From the NCBI RefSeq assembly GCF_001571365.1, contig NZ_BCTQ01000017.1, forward strand, positions 1 through 64,000: a stretch of 64,000 bases of DNA, given 5' to 3'. Position 1 is the first letter of the stretch, and each line of letters begins with the position of its first letter. Origin of the DNA: Achromobacter denitrificans NBRC 15125. Lineage in GTDB: Bacteria; Pseudomonadota; Gammaproteobacteria; Burkholderiales; Burkholderiaceae_B. Under the pieces are notes generated by a model. That model searched no databases. It was given only the letters and a program-made list of their open reading frames with translations, and had not been told where the DNA came from. Below, piece after piece: positions 17,369-25,725 of this stretch. Made by a program: the position numbers and the translations under genes.

Positions 17369-19375
17369 ATGCCTGATCAATCAGACCTCACCAAGCTGAT
17401 CTTCGGTCGACTGACCTGGGAAGCCATTCCGTACCACGAACCCATCCTGCTCATCACTTTCCTGGTGGTGGCGGTCGGCGGCCTTGCCCTGCTGGGCGTG
17501 ATCACGTACTACCGCAAGTGGGGCTACCTGTGGCACGAATGGTTCACCAGCATCGACCACAAGAAGATCGGCATCATGTACGTCATCCTGGGCATCGTGA
17601 TGCTGCTGCGCGGCTTCGCCGACGCCATCATGATGCGCCTGCAGCAGGCGGTGGCGTTCGGCGATTCGGCCGGCTACCTGCCGCCCCACCACTACGACCA
17701 GATCTTCACCGCGCATGGCGTGATCATGATCTTCTTCGTGGCCATGCCGCTGGTCACGGGCCTGATGAACTACATCGTGCCGCTGCAGATCGGCGCGCGC
17801 GACGTGGCCTTCCCGTTCCTCAACAACTTCAGTTTCTGGATGACCACGGGCGGCGTGATCCTGGTGATGATGTCGCTGTTCGTGGGCGAGTTCGCGCGCA
17901 CCGGCTGGCTGGCTTATCCACCGCTTTCCGGCATCCTGCACAGTCCGGACGTGGGGGTCGATTACTACATCTGGGCGTTGCAGATAGCGGGGGTGGGGAC
18001 GCTGCTGTCGGGCGTGAACCTGCTGGTCACCATCGTCAAGATGCGCGCGCCCGGCATGACCATGATGCGCATGCCCATCTTCACCTGGACCGCCCTGTGC
18101 ACCAACGTGCTGATCGTGGCGGCCTTCCCCGTGCTGACGGCGGTGCTGGCGCTGCTGTCCATGGACCGCTACGTGGGCACCAACTTCTTCACCGCGGACT
18201 TCGGCGGCAACGCCATGATGTACGTGAACCTGATCTGGATCTGGGGCCATCCCGAGGTCTACATCCTGATCCTGCCGGCCTTCGGCATCTTCTCCGAAGT
18301 GGTCTCCACCTACTGCCGCAAGCGCCTGTTCGGCTACGCCTCCATGGTGTACGCCACCGTCGTGATCACCGTGCTGTCCTACCTGGTGTGGCTGCACCAC
18401 TTCTTCACCATGGGGTCCGGGGCCAGCGTGAACTCGTTCTTCGGGATCACCACGATGATCATTTCGATCCCGACGGGCGCCAAGATCTTCAACTGGCTGT
18501 TCACCATGTACCGCGGCCGCATCCGCTTCGAAGTCCCCATGCTGTGGACCCTGGGCTTCATGGTGACCTTCGTGATCGGCGGCATGACGGGCGTGCTGCT
18601 GGCCGTGCCGCCCGCCGACTTCGCCCTGCACAACAGCCTGTTCCTGATCGCGCACTTCCATAACGTCATCATTGGCGGGGTGCTGTTCGGCCTGATGGCC
18701 GGCATCACGTACTGGTTCCCCAAGGCCTTCGGCTATCGGCTCGATCCCTTCTGGGGAAAATGCTCGTTCTGGTTCTGGCTGGTCGGCTTCTACGTGGCCT
18801 TCATGCCGCTGTACGTGCTGGGCCTGATGGGCGTGACCCGCCGCGTCAATCACTTCGAGGACATGTCGCTGCAGATCTGGTTCCAGGTGGCCGCCTTCGG
18901 CGCGCTGCTGATCGCCTGCGGCATCGCCAGCTTCCTGATCCAGCTGGTGGTCAGCTACCGCCGCCGCGAATCGCTGCGCGACGACACCGGCGACCCCTGG
19001 GACGGCCGCACGCTCGAATGGTCCACGTCCTCGCCGCCGCCCAGCTACAACTTCGCCTTCACGCCGCGCGTGCACGACCTGGACGCCTGGTGGCAGATGA
19101 AGCAGCACGGCTACGAGCGGCCGCGGCAGGGCTTCATTCCCATCCACATGCCCCGGAACACCTGGGCGGGCATCGTGCTCGCCGGCATCAGCGTCGTCAT
19201 GGGATTCGCGCTGATCTGGCACATGTGGCCGCTGACCGTGCTGTCGTTCGCGGCGCTGATCCTGGTATCCATCGTTCATACCTTCAACTACAAGCGCGAC
19301 TACTACGTGCCGGCCGACGATGTCGTGCGCACGGAGGACGCGCGCACGCAATTGTTGGCGAGAAACCATGTCTGA
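17369..19375 (+). CDS. cyoB: Cytochrome bo3 ubiquinol oxidase subunit I
   Basis: The 668-residue catalytic subunit has all metal-centre residues visible: the haem b His in [12 protein letters not shown], the cross-linked His-Tyr pair in WGHPEVYIL, the CuB histidines in [10 protein letters not shown] and the haem o / haem b His pair in HFHNVIIGG. The quinone-site residues Arg and Asp are seen in [11 protein letters not shown]. Length matches E. coli CyoB (663). It reduces oxygen to water at the haem-copper centre in the inner membrane. A GGAATCGAG ribosome site precedes the ATG. The end overlaps the cyoC start by 8 bases. Confidence 0.97.
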   Translation: MPDQSDLTKLIFGRLTWEAIPYHEPILLITFLVVAVGGLALLGVITYYRKWGYLWHEWFTSIDHKKIGIMYVILGIVMLLRGFADAIMMRLQQAVAFGDSAGYLPPHHYDQIFTAHGVIMIFFVAMPLVTGLMNYIVPLQIGARDVAFPFLNNFSFWMTTGGVILVMMSLFVGEFARTGWLAYPPLSGILHSPDVGVDYYIWALQIAGVGTLLSGVNLLVTIVKMRAPGMTMMRMPIFTWTALCTNVLIVAAFPVLTAVLALLSMDRYVGTNFFTADFGGNAMMYVNLIWIWGHPEVYILILPAFGIFSEVVSTYCRKRLFGYASMVYATVVITVLSYLVWLHHFFTMGSGASVNSFFGITTMIISIPTGAKIFNWLFTMYRGRIRFEVPMLWTLGFMVTFVIGGMTGVLLAVPPADFALHNSLFLIAHFHNVIIGGVLFGLMAGITYWFPKAFGYRLDPFWGKCSFWFWLVGFYVAFMPLYVLGLMGVTRRVNHFEDMSLQIWFQVAAFGALLIACGIASFLIQLVVSYRRRESLRDDTGDPWDGRTLEWSTSSPPPSYNFAFTPRVHDLDAWWQMKQHGYERPRQGFIPIHMPRNTWAGIVLAGISVVMGFALIWHMWPLTVLSFAALILVSIVHTFNYKRDYYVPADDVVRTEDARTQLLARNHV

Positions 19376-20009
19376 TACCGTCGCCCCCACCCTGCCCCCC
19401 GGCGCCGCGCCGTCCGCGGAGCCCGTGTTCTACGTCCCGGGCGAACACCACCCCCAGAACGGCACCCTGCTGGGCTTCTGGGTCTACCTGATGAGCGACT
19501 GCCTCATCTTCGCCTGCCTGTTCGCCACCTACGGGGTGCTGGGCCGCAACTACGCGGCGGGCCCATCGGGCGCCGACCTGTTCGACCTCCCGCTCGTGGC
19601 GGTGAACACCTCCCTGCTGCTGCTGTCGTCGATCACCTACGGCTTCGCGATGCTGGAGATGCGGCGCAACCGCATCGGCGGCACGCAGCTCTGGCTGGCC
19701 GTGACCGGCATCCTCGGGCTGGGCTTCCTGGGGCTGGAACTGTATGAATTCGCGCACCTGATCCACCAGGGCGCGGGCCCGCAGCGCAGCGCCTTCCTGT
19801 CGTCCTTCTTCACGCTGGTGGGCACGCACGGGCTGCACGTCACCTTCGGCATCGTCTGGCTGGTGACGATGATGATCCAGGTGCGGATGCACGGCCTGAT
19901 CCCCGAAAACCGCCGCCGCCTGATGTGCCTGTCCATGTTCTGGCACTTCCTGGACCTGATCTGGGTCGGGGTGTTCACCTTCGTCTATCTCATGGGAGTC
20001 CTGCCATGA
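19368..20009 (+). CDS. cyoC: Cytochrome bo3 ubiquinol oxidase subunit III
   Basis: The 213-residue protein has five membrane helices and the subunit III signature [20 protein letters not shown], followed by [13 protein letters not shown] and [20 protein letters not shown]. It stabilises the oxidase core. It overlaps cyoB by 8 bases and cyoD by 4 (ATGA), so translation is coupled along the operon. The ATG at 19368 is chosen over an upstream frame that lies in cyoB. Confidence 0.96.
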   Translation: MSDTVAPTLPPGAAPSAEPVFYVPGEHHPQNGTLLGFWVYLMSDCLIFACLFATYGVLGRNYAAGPSGADLFDLPLVAVNTSLLLLSSITYGFAMLEMRRNRIGGTQLWLAVTGILGLGFLGLELYEFAHLIHQGAGPQRSAFLSSFFTLVGTHGLHVTFGIVWLVTMMIQVRMHGLIPENRRRLMCLSMFWHFLDLIWVGVFTFVYLMGVLP

Positions 20010-20404
20010 CCGCGCATACGGATCACCTGGCCCATCCGGGCGGCCACAATGGGCATCACGACGACGACGGCGCCGCCCACGGCACTTTCAAGAGCTACAT
20101 GACCGGCTTCGTGCTGGCGGCCATCCTGACCGCCATCCCCTTCTGGCTGGTCATGGACCGCGTTTTCGAGGATTCCCGGACCACCGCGCTGGTGATCCTG
20201 GCGTTCGCCGTGGTGCAGATCGTGGTCCACATCGTCTACTTCCTGCACATGGACACCAAGTCGGAAAGCGGCTGGAACATGTTGGCGTTAATATTCACGC
20301 TGGTGCTGGTCGTCATCACGCTCAGCGGATCCATCTGGATCATGTATCACTTGAACTCCAATATGATGCCCATGTCCACGCATGACATGCGCAAAATGCC
20401 CTGA
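20006..20404 (+). CDS. cyoD: Cytochrome bo3 ubiquinol oxidase subunit IV
   Basis: The 132-residue protein has a His-rich N-terminal tail (HTDHLAHPGGHNGHHDDD) and three membrane helices with the family motif VHIVYFLHMD. It assists oxidase assembly and copper-site formation. The His-rich tail is longer than usual and could bind copper. The stop codon shares a base with the start of the SURF1 gene (TGATG), so the next protein is coupled. Confidence 0.94.
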   Translation: MTAHTDHLAHPGGHNGHHDDDGAAHGTFKSYMTGFVLAAILTAIPFWLVMDRVFEDSRTTALVILAFAVVQIVVHIVYFLHMDTKSESGWNMLALIFTLVLVVITLSGSIWIMYHLNSNMMPMSTHDMRKMP

Positions 20405-21180
20405 TGCCCGCAGTAAAAGACTCTTCTTCCGGCGACACCTCCCGTAATCCGCGCAGCGCAACCACCCTGGTCATCCTGGGTGCGCTTGCCGTGGCCATAT
20501 TCGCGGGGCTGTGCGCCCTGGGCACCTGGCAGGTCCATCGCCTGGCCTGGAAGCGCGCGCTGATCGCCCAGGTCGAGCAGCGCGCCCACGCGCCCGCCAC
20601 GCCCGCGCCGGCCCGCGCCGAATGGCCGGCGCTGAGCGCCGACAACGCCGAGTACCGCCGCGTTTCCGCCTCCGGCACCTACCAGTACGACCGCCAGACG
20701 CTGGTGCAGGCCGCGACCGAGCTGGGCAGCGGCTACTGGGTCATGACGCCCCTGCAACTGGCCGACGGCGGCACGGTGCTGGTCAACCGCGGCTTCGTGC
20801 TGCCCGAATGGCGCAAGGCCCAGGCGGGCGCCGCGCAAGCGCCCGCGCAGGCCAGCGTCACGGGCCTGCTGCGCATGGGCGAGCCGGGCAGCGGCTTCCT
20901 GCGCAACAACGATCCCGCGGCCAATCTCTGGTATTCGCGCGACCTGCCCGCCATCGCCACCGCGCGCGGCCTGTCGGACGTGGCGCCGTACTTCATCGAC
21001 GCGGACGCCGTGGCCGGCGAGACCGACGCCCGCAAGGCCCCCGTCGGCGGCCTGACCGTGCTGTCCTTCCCCAACAATCACCTGGTGTATGCCATCACCT
21101 GGTACGCGCTGGCCGCCATGGTGCTGGTCGGCGCCTTCATCTTCGTGCGCGAGGAAAAGCGGGCTCGCCGCAAGGGCTGA
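20404..21180 (+). CDS. SURF1-family oxidase assembly protein
   Basis: The 258-residue protein has one N-terminal and one C-terminal membrane helix, and the SURF1 signatures GTWQVHRLAWKRALI, VNRGFVLPEW and FPNNHLVYAITWYALA. SURF1 proteins help insert haem a/o into the haem-copper oxidase core. It is translated directly after cyoD. No cyoE (haem O synthase) is present in this operon, so the SURF1 gene takes the place where cyoE is usual. The operon ends at a strong terminator hairpin 39 bases downstream. Confidence 0.92.
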   Translation: MPAVKDSSSGDTSRNPRSATTLVILGALAVAIFAGLCALGTWQVHRLAWKRALIAQVEQRAHAPATPAPARAEWPALSADNAEYRRVSASGTYQYDRQTLVQAATELGSGYWVMTPLQLADGGTVLVNRGFVLPEWRKAQAGAAQAPAQASVTGLLRMGEPGSGFLRNNDPAANLWYSRDLPAIATARGLSDVAPYFIDADAVAGETDARKAPVGGLTVLSFPNNHLVYAITWYALAAMVLVGAFIFVREEKRARRKG

Positions 21181-21205
21181 GCCGCGCCCGCCGGGGCCGG
21201 TGTCC

Positions 21206-21211
21206 TACAAT
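21206..21211 (+). promoter_or_regulatory. Candidate -10 element (TACAAT) of the porin gene
   Basis: TACAAT lies 81 bases upstream of the porin ATG and 8 bases before the hairpin. It fits a sigma-70 -10 box, but I see no good -35 match in the GC-rich sequence before it. Confidence 0.3.
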
Positions 21212-21218
21212 GAGGGCC

Positions 21219-21266
21219 GGGAACACCATGAGGCGCGATGCGCTGCGTGGTGTTCCCTTTGTTTTT
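21219..21266 (+). terminator. Intrinsic terminator of the cyo operon, in the porin leader
   Basis: There is a 10-base perfect stem (GGGAACACCA / TGGTGTTCCC) with a 19-base loop, followed directly by TTTGTTTTT. It ends the cyoABCD-SURF1 transcript. Because it lies only 27 bases before the porin start, and a possible -10 box lies just upstream of it, it could also sit in the 5' leader of the porin mRNA. Confidence 0.8.
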
Positions 21267-21292
21267 CCAATCCCTCTACAGGAGTCCCCCGG

Positions 21293-22399
21293 ATGAAAAA
21301 GACGCTGCTCGCAGCCGCAATGGTCACCACTTTTGCAGGCGTCGCTCAGGCAGAATCGTCGGTAACTCTCTATGGTGTCATCGACACCGGCATCGGCTAC
21401 AACAAAATCAAAGGCGATGGATACGACGGTAGCAAACTCGGCATGATCAACGGCATCCAGGCCGGTTCGCGTTGGGGCCTGCGCGGCTCCGAAGACCTCG
21501 GAGACGGCCTGCGCGCCGTGTTCAAGCTGGAAAGCGGCTTCGACTCCGCCAACGGGCAACGCGGACAATCCGGCCGGCTGTTCGGCCGCCAGGCCACCAT
21601 CGGGCTGGCCAACGACGCCTGGGGCACGCTGGAGTTCGGACGCCAGGCCACCATCGGCTCGAACTACCTCGCCGACATCGACCCCTTCTACACCAGCTAC
21701 ACGCAGTCCAACCTGGGCCTGGGCTTCAGCGCCGCCAACACCATGCGCTGGGACAACATGGTCATGTACCGCACGCCCTCGGTGAACGGCTTCGAGATGG
21801 GCGTGGGCTATTCGTTCAACGCGGACGACACCAACGCGGACCAGTCCGGCTTCGGCACCGCCGACAATACCCGCGGCATCACGGCCGGCCTGCGCTACGT
21901 CCAGGGCCCGCTCAATGTCGCGCTGACGTACGACCAGCTCAACGGCTCGAACCGCGCCGCCATCGACCACGGCGCCACCCCGCGCCAGTACGCCCTGGGC
22001 GTGTCCTACGACCTCGAAGTCGTCAAGCTGGCGGCCGCCTACGGCCGCACCACCGACGGCTGGTTCGTGGGCCAGGACCTGCCCGCCGGCACGCCGTTCA
22101 GCGACGAGTTCGGCACCAACCGCTTCGTCGATGGCTTCAAGGCCAATGCCTACATGCTGGGCGCGACGCTGCCCGTGGGTGGCGCCGGCAGCCTCTTCGC
22201 CTCGTGGCAACACGTCTCGCCGAACAACGACAAGCTCACCGGCGGCGATACCAACATGAACGTCTGGAGCGTGGGCTACACCTACGACATCTCCAAGCGC
22301 ACCAACCTGTATGCCTACGGCTCCTACGGCAAGGACTACGCCTTCATCGACGGCCTGAAGAGCACGGCCGCGGGCGTGGGCGTGCGCCACACGTTCTAA
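21293..22399 (+). CDS. Gram-negative trimeric porin
   Basis: The 368-residue outer-membrane porin has a signal peptide (MKKTLLAAAMVTTFAGVAQA), the betaproteobacterial porin opening SSVTLYGVIDTGI, many alternating beta-strand segments and the C-terminal aromatic residue (RHTF) needed for BAM insertion. It is a general or organic-acid-type diffusion channel; specificity is not predictable. A strong AGGAG ribosome site precedes the ATG. The leader holds the cyo terminator. A hairpin follows 20 bases after the stop. Confidence 0.94.
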   Translation: MKKTLLAAAMVTTFAGVAQAESSVTLYGVIDTGIGYNKIKGDGYDGSKLGMINGIQAGSRWGLRGSEDLGDGLRAVFKLESGFDSANGQRGQSGRLFGRQATIGLANDAWGTLEFGRQATIGSNYLADIDPFYTSYTQSNLGLGFSAANTMRWDNMVMYRTPSVNGFEMGVGYSFNADDTNADQSGFGTADNTRGITAGLRYVQGPLNVALTYDQLNGSNRAAIDHGATPRQYALGVSYDLEVVKLAAAYGRTTDGWFVGQDLPAGTPFSDEFGTNRFVDGFKANAYMLGATLPVGGAGSLFASWQHVSPNNDKLTGGDTNMNVWSVGYTYDISKRTNLYAYGSYGKDYAFIDGLKSTAAGVGVRHTF

Positions 22400-22419
22400 G
22401 CCTCTGCGCGGCGGACGCG

Positions 22420-22442
22420 GGCGCCGGGATCAGACCGGCGCC
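22420..22442 (+). terminator. Hairpin after the porin gene
   Basis: There is an 8-base perfect stem (GGCGCCGG / CCGGCGCC) with a 7-base loop, followed by TTCTT. It lies between the convergent porin and AraC stop codons and overlaps the end of the AraC gene. It is a likely terminator for the porin with a weak T-tract. Confidence 0.45.
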
Positions 22443-23206
22443 TTCTTCCGCCCCGGCGACTCGCCGTAGGTGCGCCGATACATGGCGATGAACGCGCTGT
22501 CGCTGGCGTATCCCATCGCATGCGCCACGGCCGTGACGGAGGCGCCCTCGGCCAGCCGGGCGCGCGCCGCCAGCAGGCGGCACTGCGTGCGCCAGCGGCC
22601 GAACGGCAGGCCGGTCTCGGCCAGGAACAGCCGCGCCAGCGTGCGGCCGCTGGCGCCTACGCGGCCGGCCCAGTCCTCGATGGACAAGGAGCAGGCCGGA
22701 TCGGCCAGCAGCTCCCGCGCAATCGGCGCCAGCCGGCGGTCGCGCGGCATGGGCAGGTGCAGCGGCGCCGCCGGCGCCGCGGCCAGCTCGTCGAGCAGCG
22801 TATCCACGATGCGCGCCTGGCCCGCGTCCAGCGCGGCGTCCGCGGACCACTGCGTCACGCGCAGGATCAGTTCGCGCAACAAGGGATTCACGTCCAGGAT
22901 CATCGGTTCGGCCGGCAGGCCGGGATAGGCGTCCACGTCGAAATACAGGCTGCGGTAGGCGAACCTGCCGTGCATGGCGGTGCGGTGCGCGCAGCCGGCG
23001 GGGAGCCACGCGGCCTGCAGCGGCGCCAGCTGGCCGACGCGGTCCGGCAAATACAGCGTGACGCCGCCCTCGGCCTGGTAGAGCAATTGCGCGCGCCTGT
23101 GGGCATGCCAGTCGGAGGCGTGCGCCCGCGTGTCGATGGCCAGCCCCACCACGGGGCAGGTGGCCGTGTCCGGATCGGCCACGGCGTCCGGCGAATAATG
23201 CGGCAT
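22430..23206 (-). CDS. AraC-family transcriptional regulator
   Basis: The 258-residue protein has an N-terminal cupin domain (SDWHAHRRAQLLYQAEGG, then AAWLPAGCAHR) and a C-terminal AraC pair of helix-turn-helices (SGRTLARLFLAETGLPFGRW and AHAMGYASDSAFIAMYRRTYGESPG). It belongs to the same subgroup as the regulator at 4129. It is divergent from an MFS transporter gene, and a perfect inverted repeat lies in the 89-base region between them. It likely controls that transporter. The ATG at 23206 is chosen; a longer frame would pass through the inverted repeat. Confidence 0.9.
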   Translation of the reverse strand: MPHYSPDAVADPDTATCPVVGLAIDTRAHASDWHAHRRAQLLYQAEGGVTLYLPDRVGQLAPLQAAWLPAGCAHRTAMHGRFAYRSLYFDVDAYPGLPAEPMILDVNPLLRELILRVTQWSADAALDAGQARIVDTLLDELAAAPAAPLHLPMPRDRRLAPIARELLADPACSLSIEDWAGRVGASGRTLARLFLAETGLPFGRWRTQCRLLAARARLAEGASVTAVAHAMGYASDSAFIAMYRRTYGESPGRKKAPV

Positions 23207-23213
23207 GTCGGAT

Positions 23214-23242
23214 TCGCGATGTTTTATGTCTGAACATCGCGA
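23214..23242. promoter_or_regulatory. Perfect inverted repeat in the AraC/MFS divergent promoter
   Basis: TCGCGATGTT and AACATCGCGA are perfect 10-base arms with a 9-base spacer, 8 bases upstream of the AraC start and about 53 bases upstream of the MFS start. It is a candidate operator, probably for autorepression and control of the transporter. Confidence 0.6.
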
Positions 23243-23295
23243 TTCTGCTGGGTTCGGGCTGGATACGCTAGTGCCCTTTTGCCCGAAGGACCACG

Positions 23296-24471
23296 ATGTC
23301 TCCCGCCCGCTGCCCACGCGACGGCCTGCCGCCGCGCGGCCTGATCATCGCGCTGCTGGCCTTGCCGCAGATCGCCGAAACCATACTGGCTCCCGCCCTG
23401 CCCGATCTCGCCCGCCACTGGCGCGTGGACGCGGGCACCGCCCAATCCGTCATGGGCGTTTTTTTCCTGGGCTTCGCCGTGGGCGTGCTGCTGTGGGGAC
23501 ACCTGGCCGATGCCTGGGGCCGCCGGCCCGCGCTGCTGGGCGGCCTGGCGACGGGCCTGGCGGGCACGCTGGCCGCGCTGCTCGCGACCCGCTACGAGCT
23601 GCTGCTGCTCGGGCGGTTCATCCAGGCGCTGGGCCTGGCCACCTGTTCGGTCACCACGCAGACGCTGCTGCGCGACCGCCTGAGCGGCGCGCCGCTGACC
23701 CGCTATTTCGTAACGCTGGGCGCGGTGCTGGCGTGGTCGCCCGCCCTCGGGCCGCTGGCCGGGCAATTGGTCTCGGACCGGCAGGGCTACCCGGGCGTGC
23801 TGATGGCCATCGCGCTGGCCATCGGGCTGGCGCTGCTGGCCGGCTGCGCGCTGCTGCCGGAAACCCGCGGCGGGTCCGCCCGCCCCGTCGCGCTGCCCGC
23901 CCTGGCCCGGCGGATGCTGGGCGACCGATCGCTGCGCTGCGCGGCCCTGCAGGTCGCCGGCCTGAACCTGCTGGTGTTCTCGTTCTATTCGGCCGGGCCC
24001 TTCATGACGGGTCCGCTGCCGGGGCTGGGATTCGGCTGGATCGGACTGGCGGTTGCGCTGGCCGGCAGCCTCGGGGCCCTGTTCAATCGCCGCCTGCCGA
24101 CTGGCGCGGGGCCGGCGCGGCGCGTGGCGTACGGGCTGCGCTGCGTGCTGGCCGGCGTGGCGGCCCAGGCGATCGTCATCCTGTTCGATCCTGCGCCCGG
24201 CCCGCTGTGGGCGCTGGCCGCGCTGCCGCTGTTCGCCGGCTACGGGCTTGCCATCCCGAACCTGCTGGGTCCCGCGCTGACGCACTACGGCCACTGCCTG
24301 GGACGCGCCGGCGCGCTCTTCGGCGTGGCCTACTACAGCCTGCTGGGCCTGGGGCTTGCGGCCACGTCCTGGCTGCCCTTCGATTCGCCGCGGCCCCTGT
24401 CCCTGGCCTGGCTCGCGGTCGCCGTCGCGTTGCTGGCCGCGCATCGCGCGCAGCGGCGCGAGCAGCGCTGA
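23296..24471 (+). CDS. Bcr/CflA-like MFS transporter
   Basis: The 391-residue protein has about 12 membrane segments, the drug:H+ antiporter type motif GHLADAWGRRPALLGG in loop 2-3, and a motif C-like LAWSPALGPLAG segment in helix 5. It resembles Bcr/CflA multidrug efflux proteins. An AAGGA ribosome site precedes the ATG. It is divergent from the AraC gene that probably governs it. The substrate is unknown; drug or metabolite export is an inference from the motifs. Confidence 0.85.
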   Translation: MSPARCPRDGLPPRGLIIALLALPQIAETILAPALPDLARHWRVDAGTAQSVMGVFFLGFAVGVLLWGHLADAWGRRPALLGGLATGLAGTLAALLATRYELLLLGRFIQALGLATCSVTTQTLLRDRLSGAPLTRYFVTLGAVLAWSPALGPLAGQLVSDRQGYPGVLMAIALAIGLALLAGCALLPETRGGSARPVALPALARRMLGDRSLRCAALQVAGLNLLVFSFYSAGPFMTGPLPGLGFGWIGLAVALAGSLGALFNRRLPTGAGPARRVAYGLRCVLAGVAAQAIVILFDPAPGPLWALAALPLFAGYGLAIPNLLGPALTHYGHCLGRAGALFGVAYYSLLGLGLAATSWLPFDSPRPLSLAWLAVAVALLAAHRAQRREQR

Positions 24472-24489
24472 ACGCCCCGGCCGGCCCGA

Positions 24490-24969
24490 CTAGGGCCGCG
24501 ACGCCGCCTTCCATTCGGCGTACAGGCCGTCTTCCCCTGCGGGCCGCAACGGCCGCAGCGGCAGCGATTGCCGATCCGGCGGCAGCGCCATCTGCGCATA
24601 GACCGCGGCGGTCGACATGCCGTAGGGCTCGCCGTCCTCGTTGGAGTAGGCGTAGAAGGCGCGCGCGATCCCGCACAAGTGCATGGCGGCCATGCACATC
24701 GGGCAGGGATGCCCGCTGGCATACACCACGCACCCATCCAGGCGCGGACGGCCCAGCGCGCGGCTGGCGTGGCGGATGGCCTGGATTTCGGCGTGGGCGG
24801 TGGGATCGTGCGAGGCCAGGATCTCGTTGACGCCGCGCGCCACCACCTTGCCCTCGAACGCCACCACGGCGCCGAACGGGCGGCCGCCGTCGCGCATGTT
24901 GTCGCGCGCCAGGGCCACGGCCTCGCGCATCAGGGCATCATCGGTCAAACGGGAATCTTCGACTGGCAT
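24490..24969 (-). CDS. Nucleoside/guanine deaminase (cytidine deaminase-like fold)
   Basis: The 159-residue zinc deaminase has a HAE motif at residues 59-61 (catalytic Glu61) and PCPMC (Cys89, Cys92). The pattern GGRPFGAVVAFEGKVVARGVNEILASHDPTAHAE matches the GuaD/TadA-like group of purine or nucleoside deaminases. It acts in the cytoplasm; guanine deamination is likely but not proven. The ATG at 24969 has a GGAG site about 8 bases upstream; 22 extra upstream in-frame codons are rejected. It converges on the MFS gene. Confidence 0.9.
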   Translation of the reverse strand: MPVEDSRLTDDALMREAVALARDNMRDGGRPFGAVVAFEGKVVARGVNEILASHDPTAHAEIQAIRHASRALGRPRLDGCVVYASGHPCPMCMAAMHLCGIARAFYAYSNEDGEPYGMSTAAVYAQMALPPDRQSLPLRPLRPAGEDGLYAEWKAASRP

Positions 24970-25257
24970 GGCGAATCTCCGGGAAGTGGATCGATCGGCC
25001 CGATGGCGGACCGCGGCATGCGGGCATTCTTGCACGTTCGCGGCGCGGGCAGCCCTGGTTCGCCGTCAACTACCGCAGCTGCGGCAAGCCGGCGGCTGGC
25101 GGCCGAAAGGCTGGCGCGCCGCCTGGAAAGAACGCCGGCTCCCGAAGCAGGGGGATAAGGGCCGAATCTGGCCGTTTTTCGGCCTATTTCATCCTGCGTA
25201 TTTCGCCGGCAATTCGAGTATCTTGGCGGCTTCCCGAACAATCCCGGAAATCCCTCC

Positions 25258-25704
25258 ATGAGCAACGTTCCCAACGCCAACCCGGGCGCCGGCGCCCAGC
25301 CCAGCGCCGACGCCTTCCTGCAATTCCTGGTCAACCTGGTGAACAACGGCAGCCAGATCGAGAGCATCGGCGTCACCCTGCAGATGGGCGGCATGCTGGT
25401 GTCGGGCTCCATCGTGTCGGGCGCCGAATACTTCGACAGCTTCGCCGCCAGTTTCACCGGCTCGCTCAACACGGTGGACGACGCCACCCGCGCGACGGTG
25501 CACGCCTCCCTGGCCGAGCTGGGCGACGTCTTCCGCGTGCCGCAACCCGCGGATCCGCTGCCGAACTACATCCACCTGTCGGACGCCCTGTTCTTCACGG
25601 CCGACGGCACTCCCATCGCCGGGCAGCCCACGCTCTGGCGCGGACGGACCAGCGCGGTGGACGGCTTCATCCTGGGCCGCCTGCAGGCCGAAGCGGCCGC
25701 CTGA
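25258..25704 (+). CDS. GvpU-like (gas vesicle accessory family) protein
   Basis: The 148-residue soluble protein has the block FLQFLVNLVNNGSQIESIG, then VTLQMGGMLVSGSIVSGAEYFDSF, which resembles what I recall of the GvpU family. GvpU accompanies gas vesicle genes in Bacillus, but no gvpA or other vesicle gene is in this window. The family also occurs alone in non-floating bacteria, where its role is unknown. The gene is monocistronic, with a 288-base upstream gap. Confidence 0.5.
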   Translation: MSNVPNANPGAGAQPSADAFLQFLVNLVNNGSQIESIGVTLQMGGMLVSGSIVSGAEYFDSFAASFTGSLNTVDDATRATVHASLAELGDVFRVPQPADPLPNYIHLSDALFFTADGTPIAGQPTLWRGRTSAVDGFILGRLQAEAAA

Positions 25705-25725
25705 ACGCGCTCGGCGCCCGCCGGC

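Noticed and set aside
17381..19390. A 669-codon antisense frame opposite cyoB
   Set aside because: cyoB has all catalytic residues; the antisense product is His/Asp/Gln-rich and resembles no protein.
24970..25257. Possible extra gene in the 288-base gap between the deaminase and the GvpU-like gene
   Set aside because: The open frames here lack ribosome sites and run into the deaminase gene antisense; only a short GGCCGAA/TTCGGCC pair near 25160-25190 is seen.
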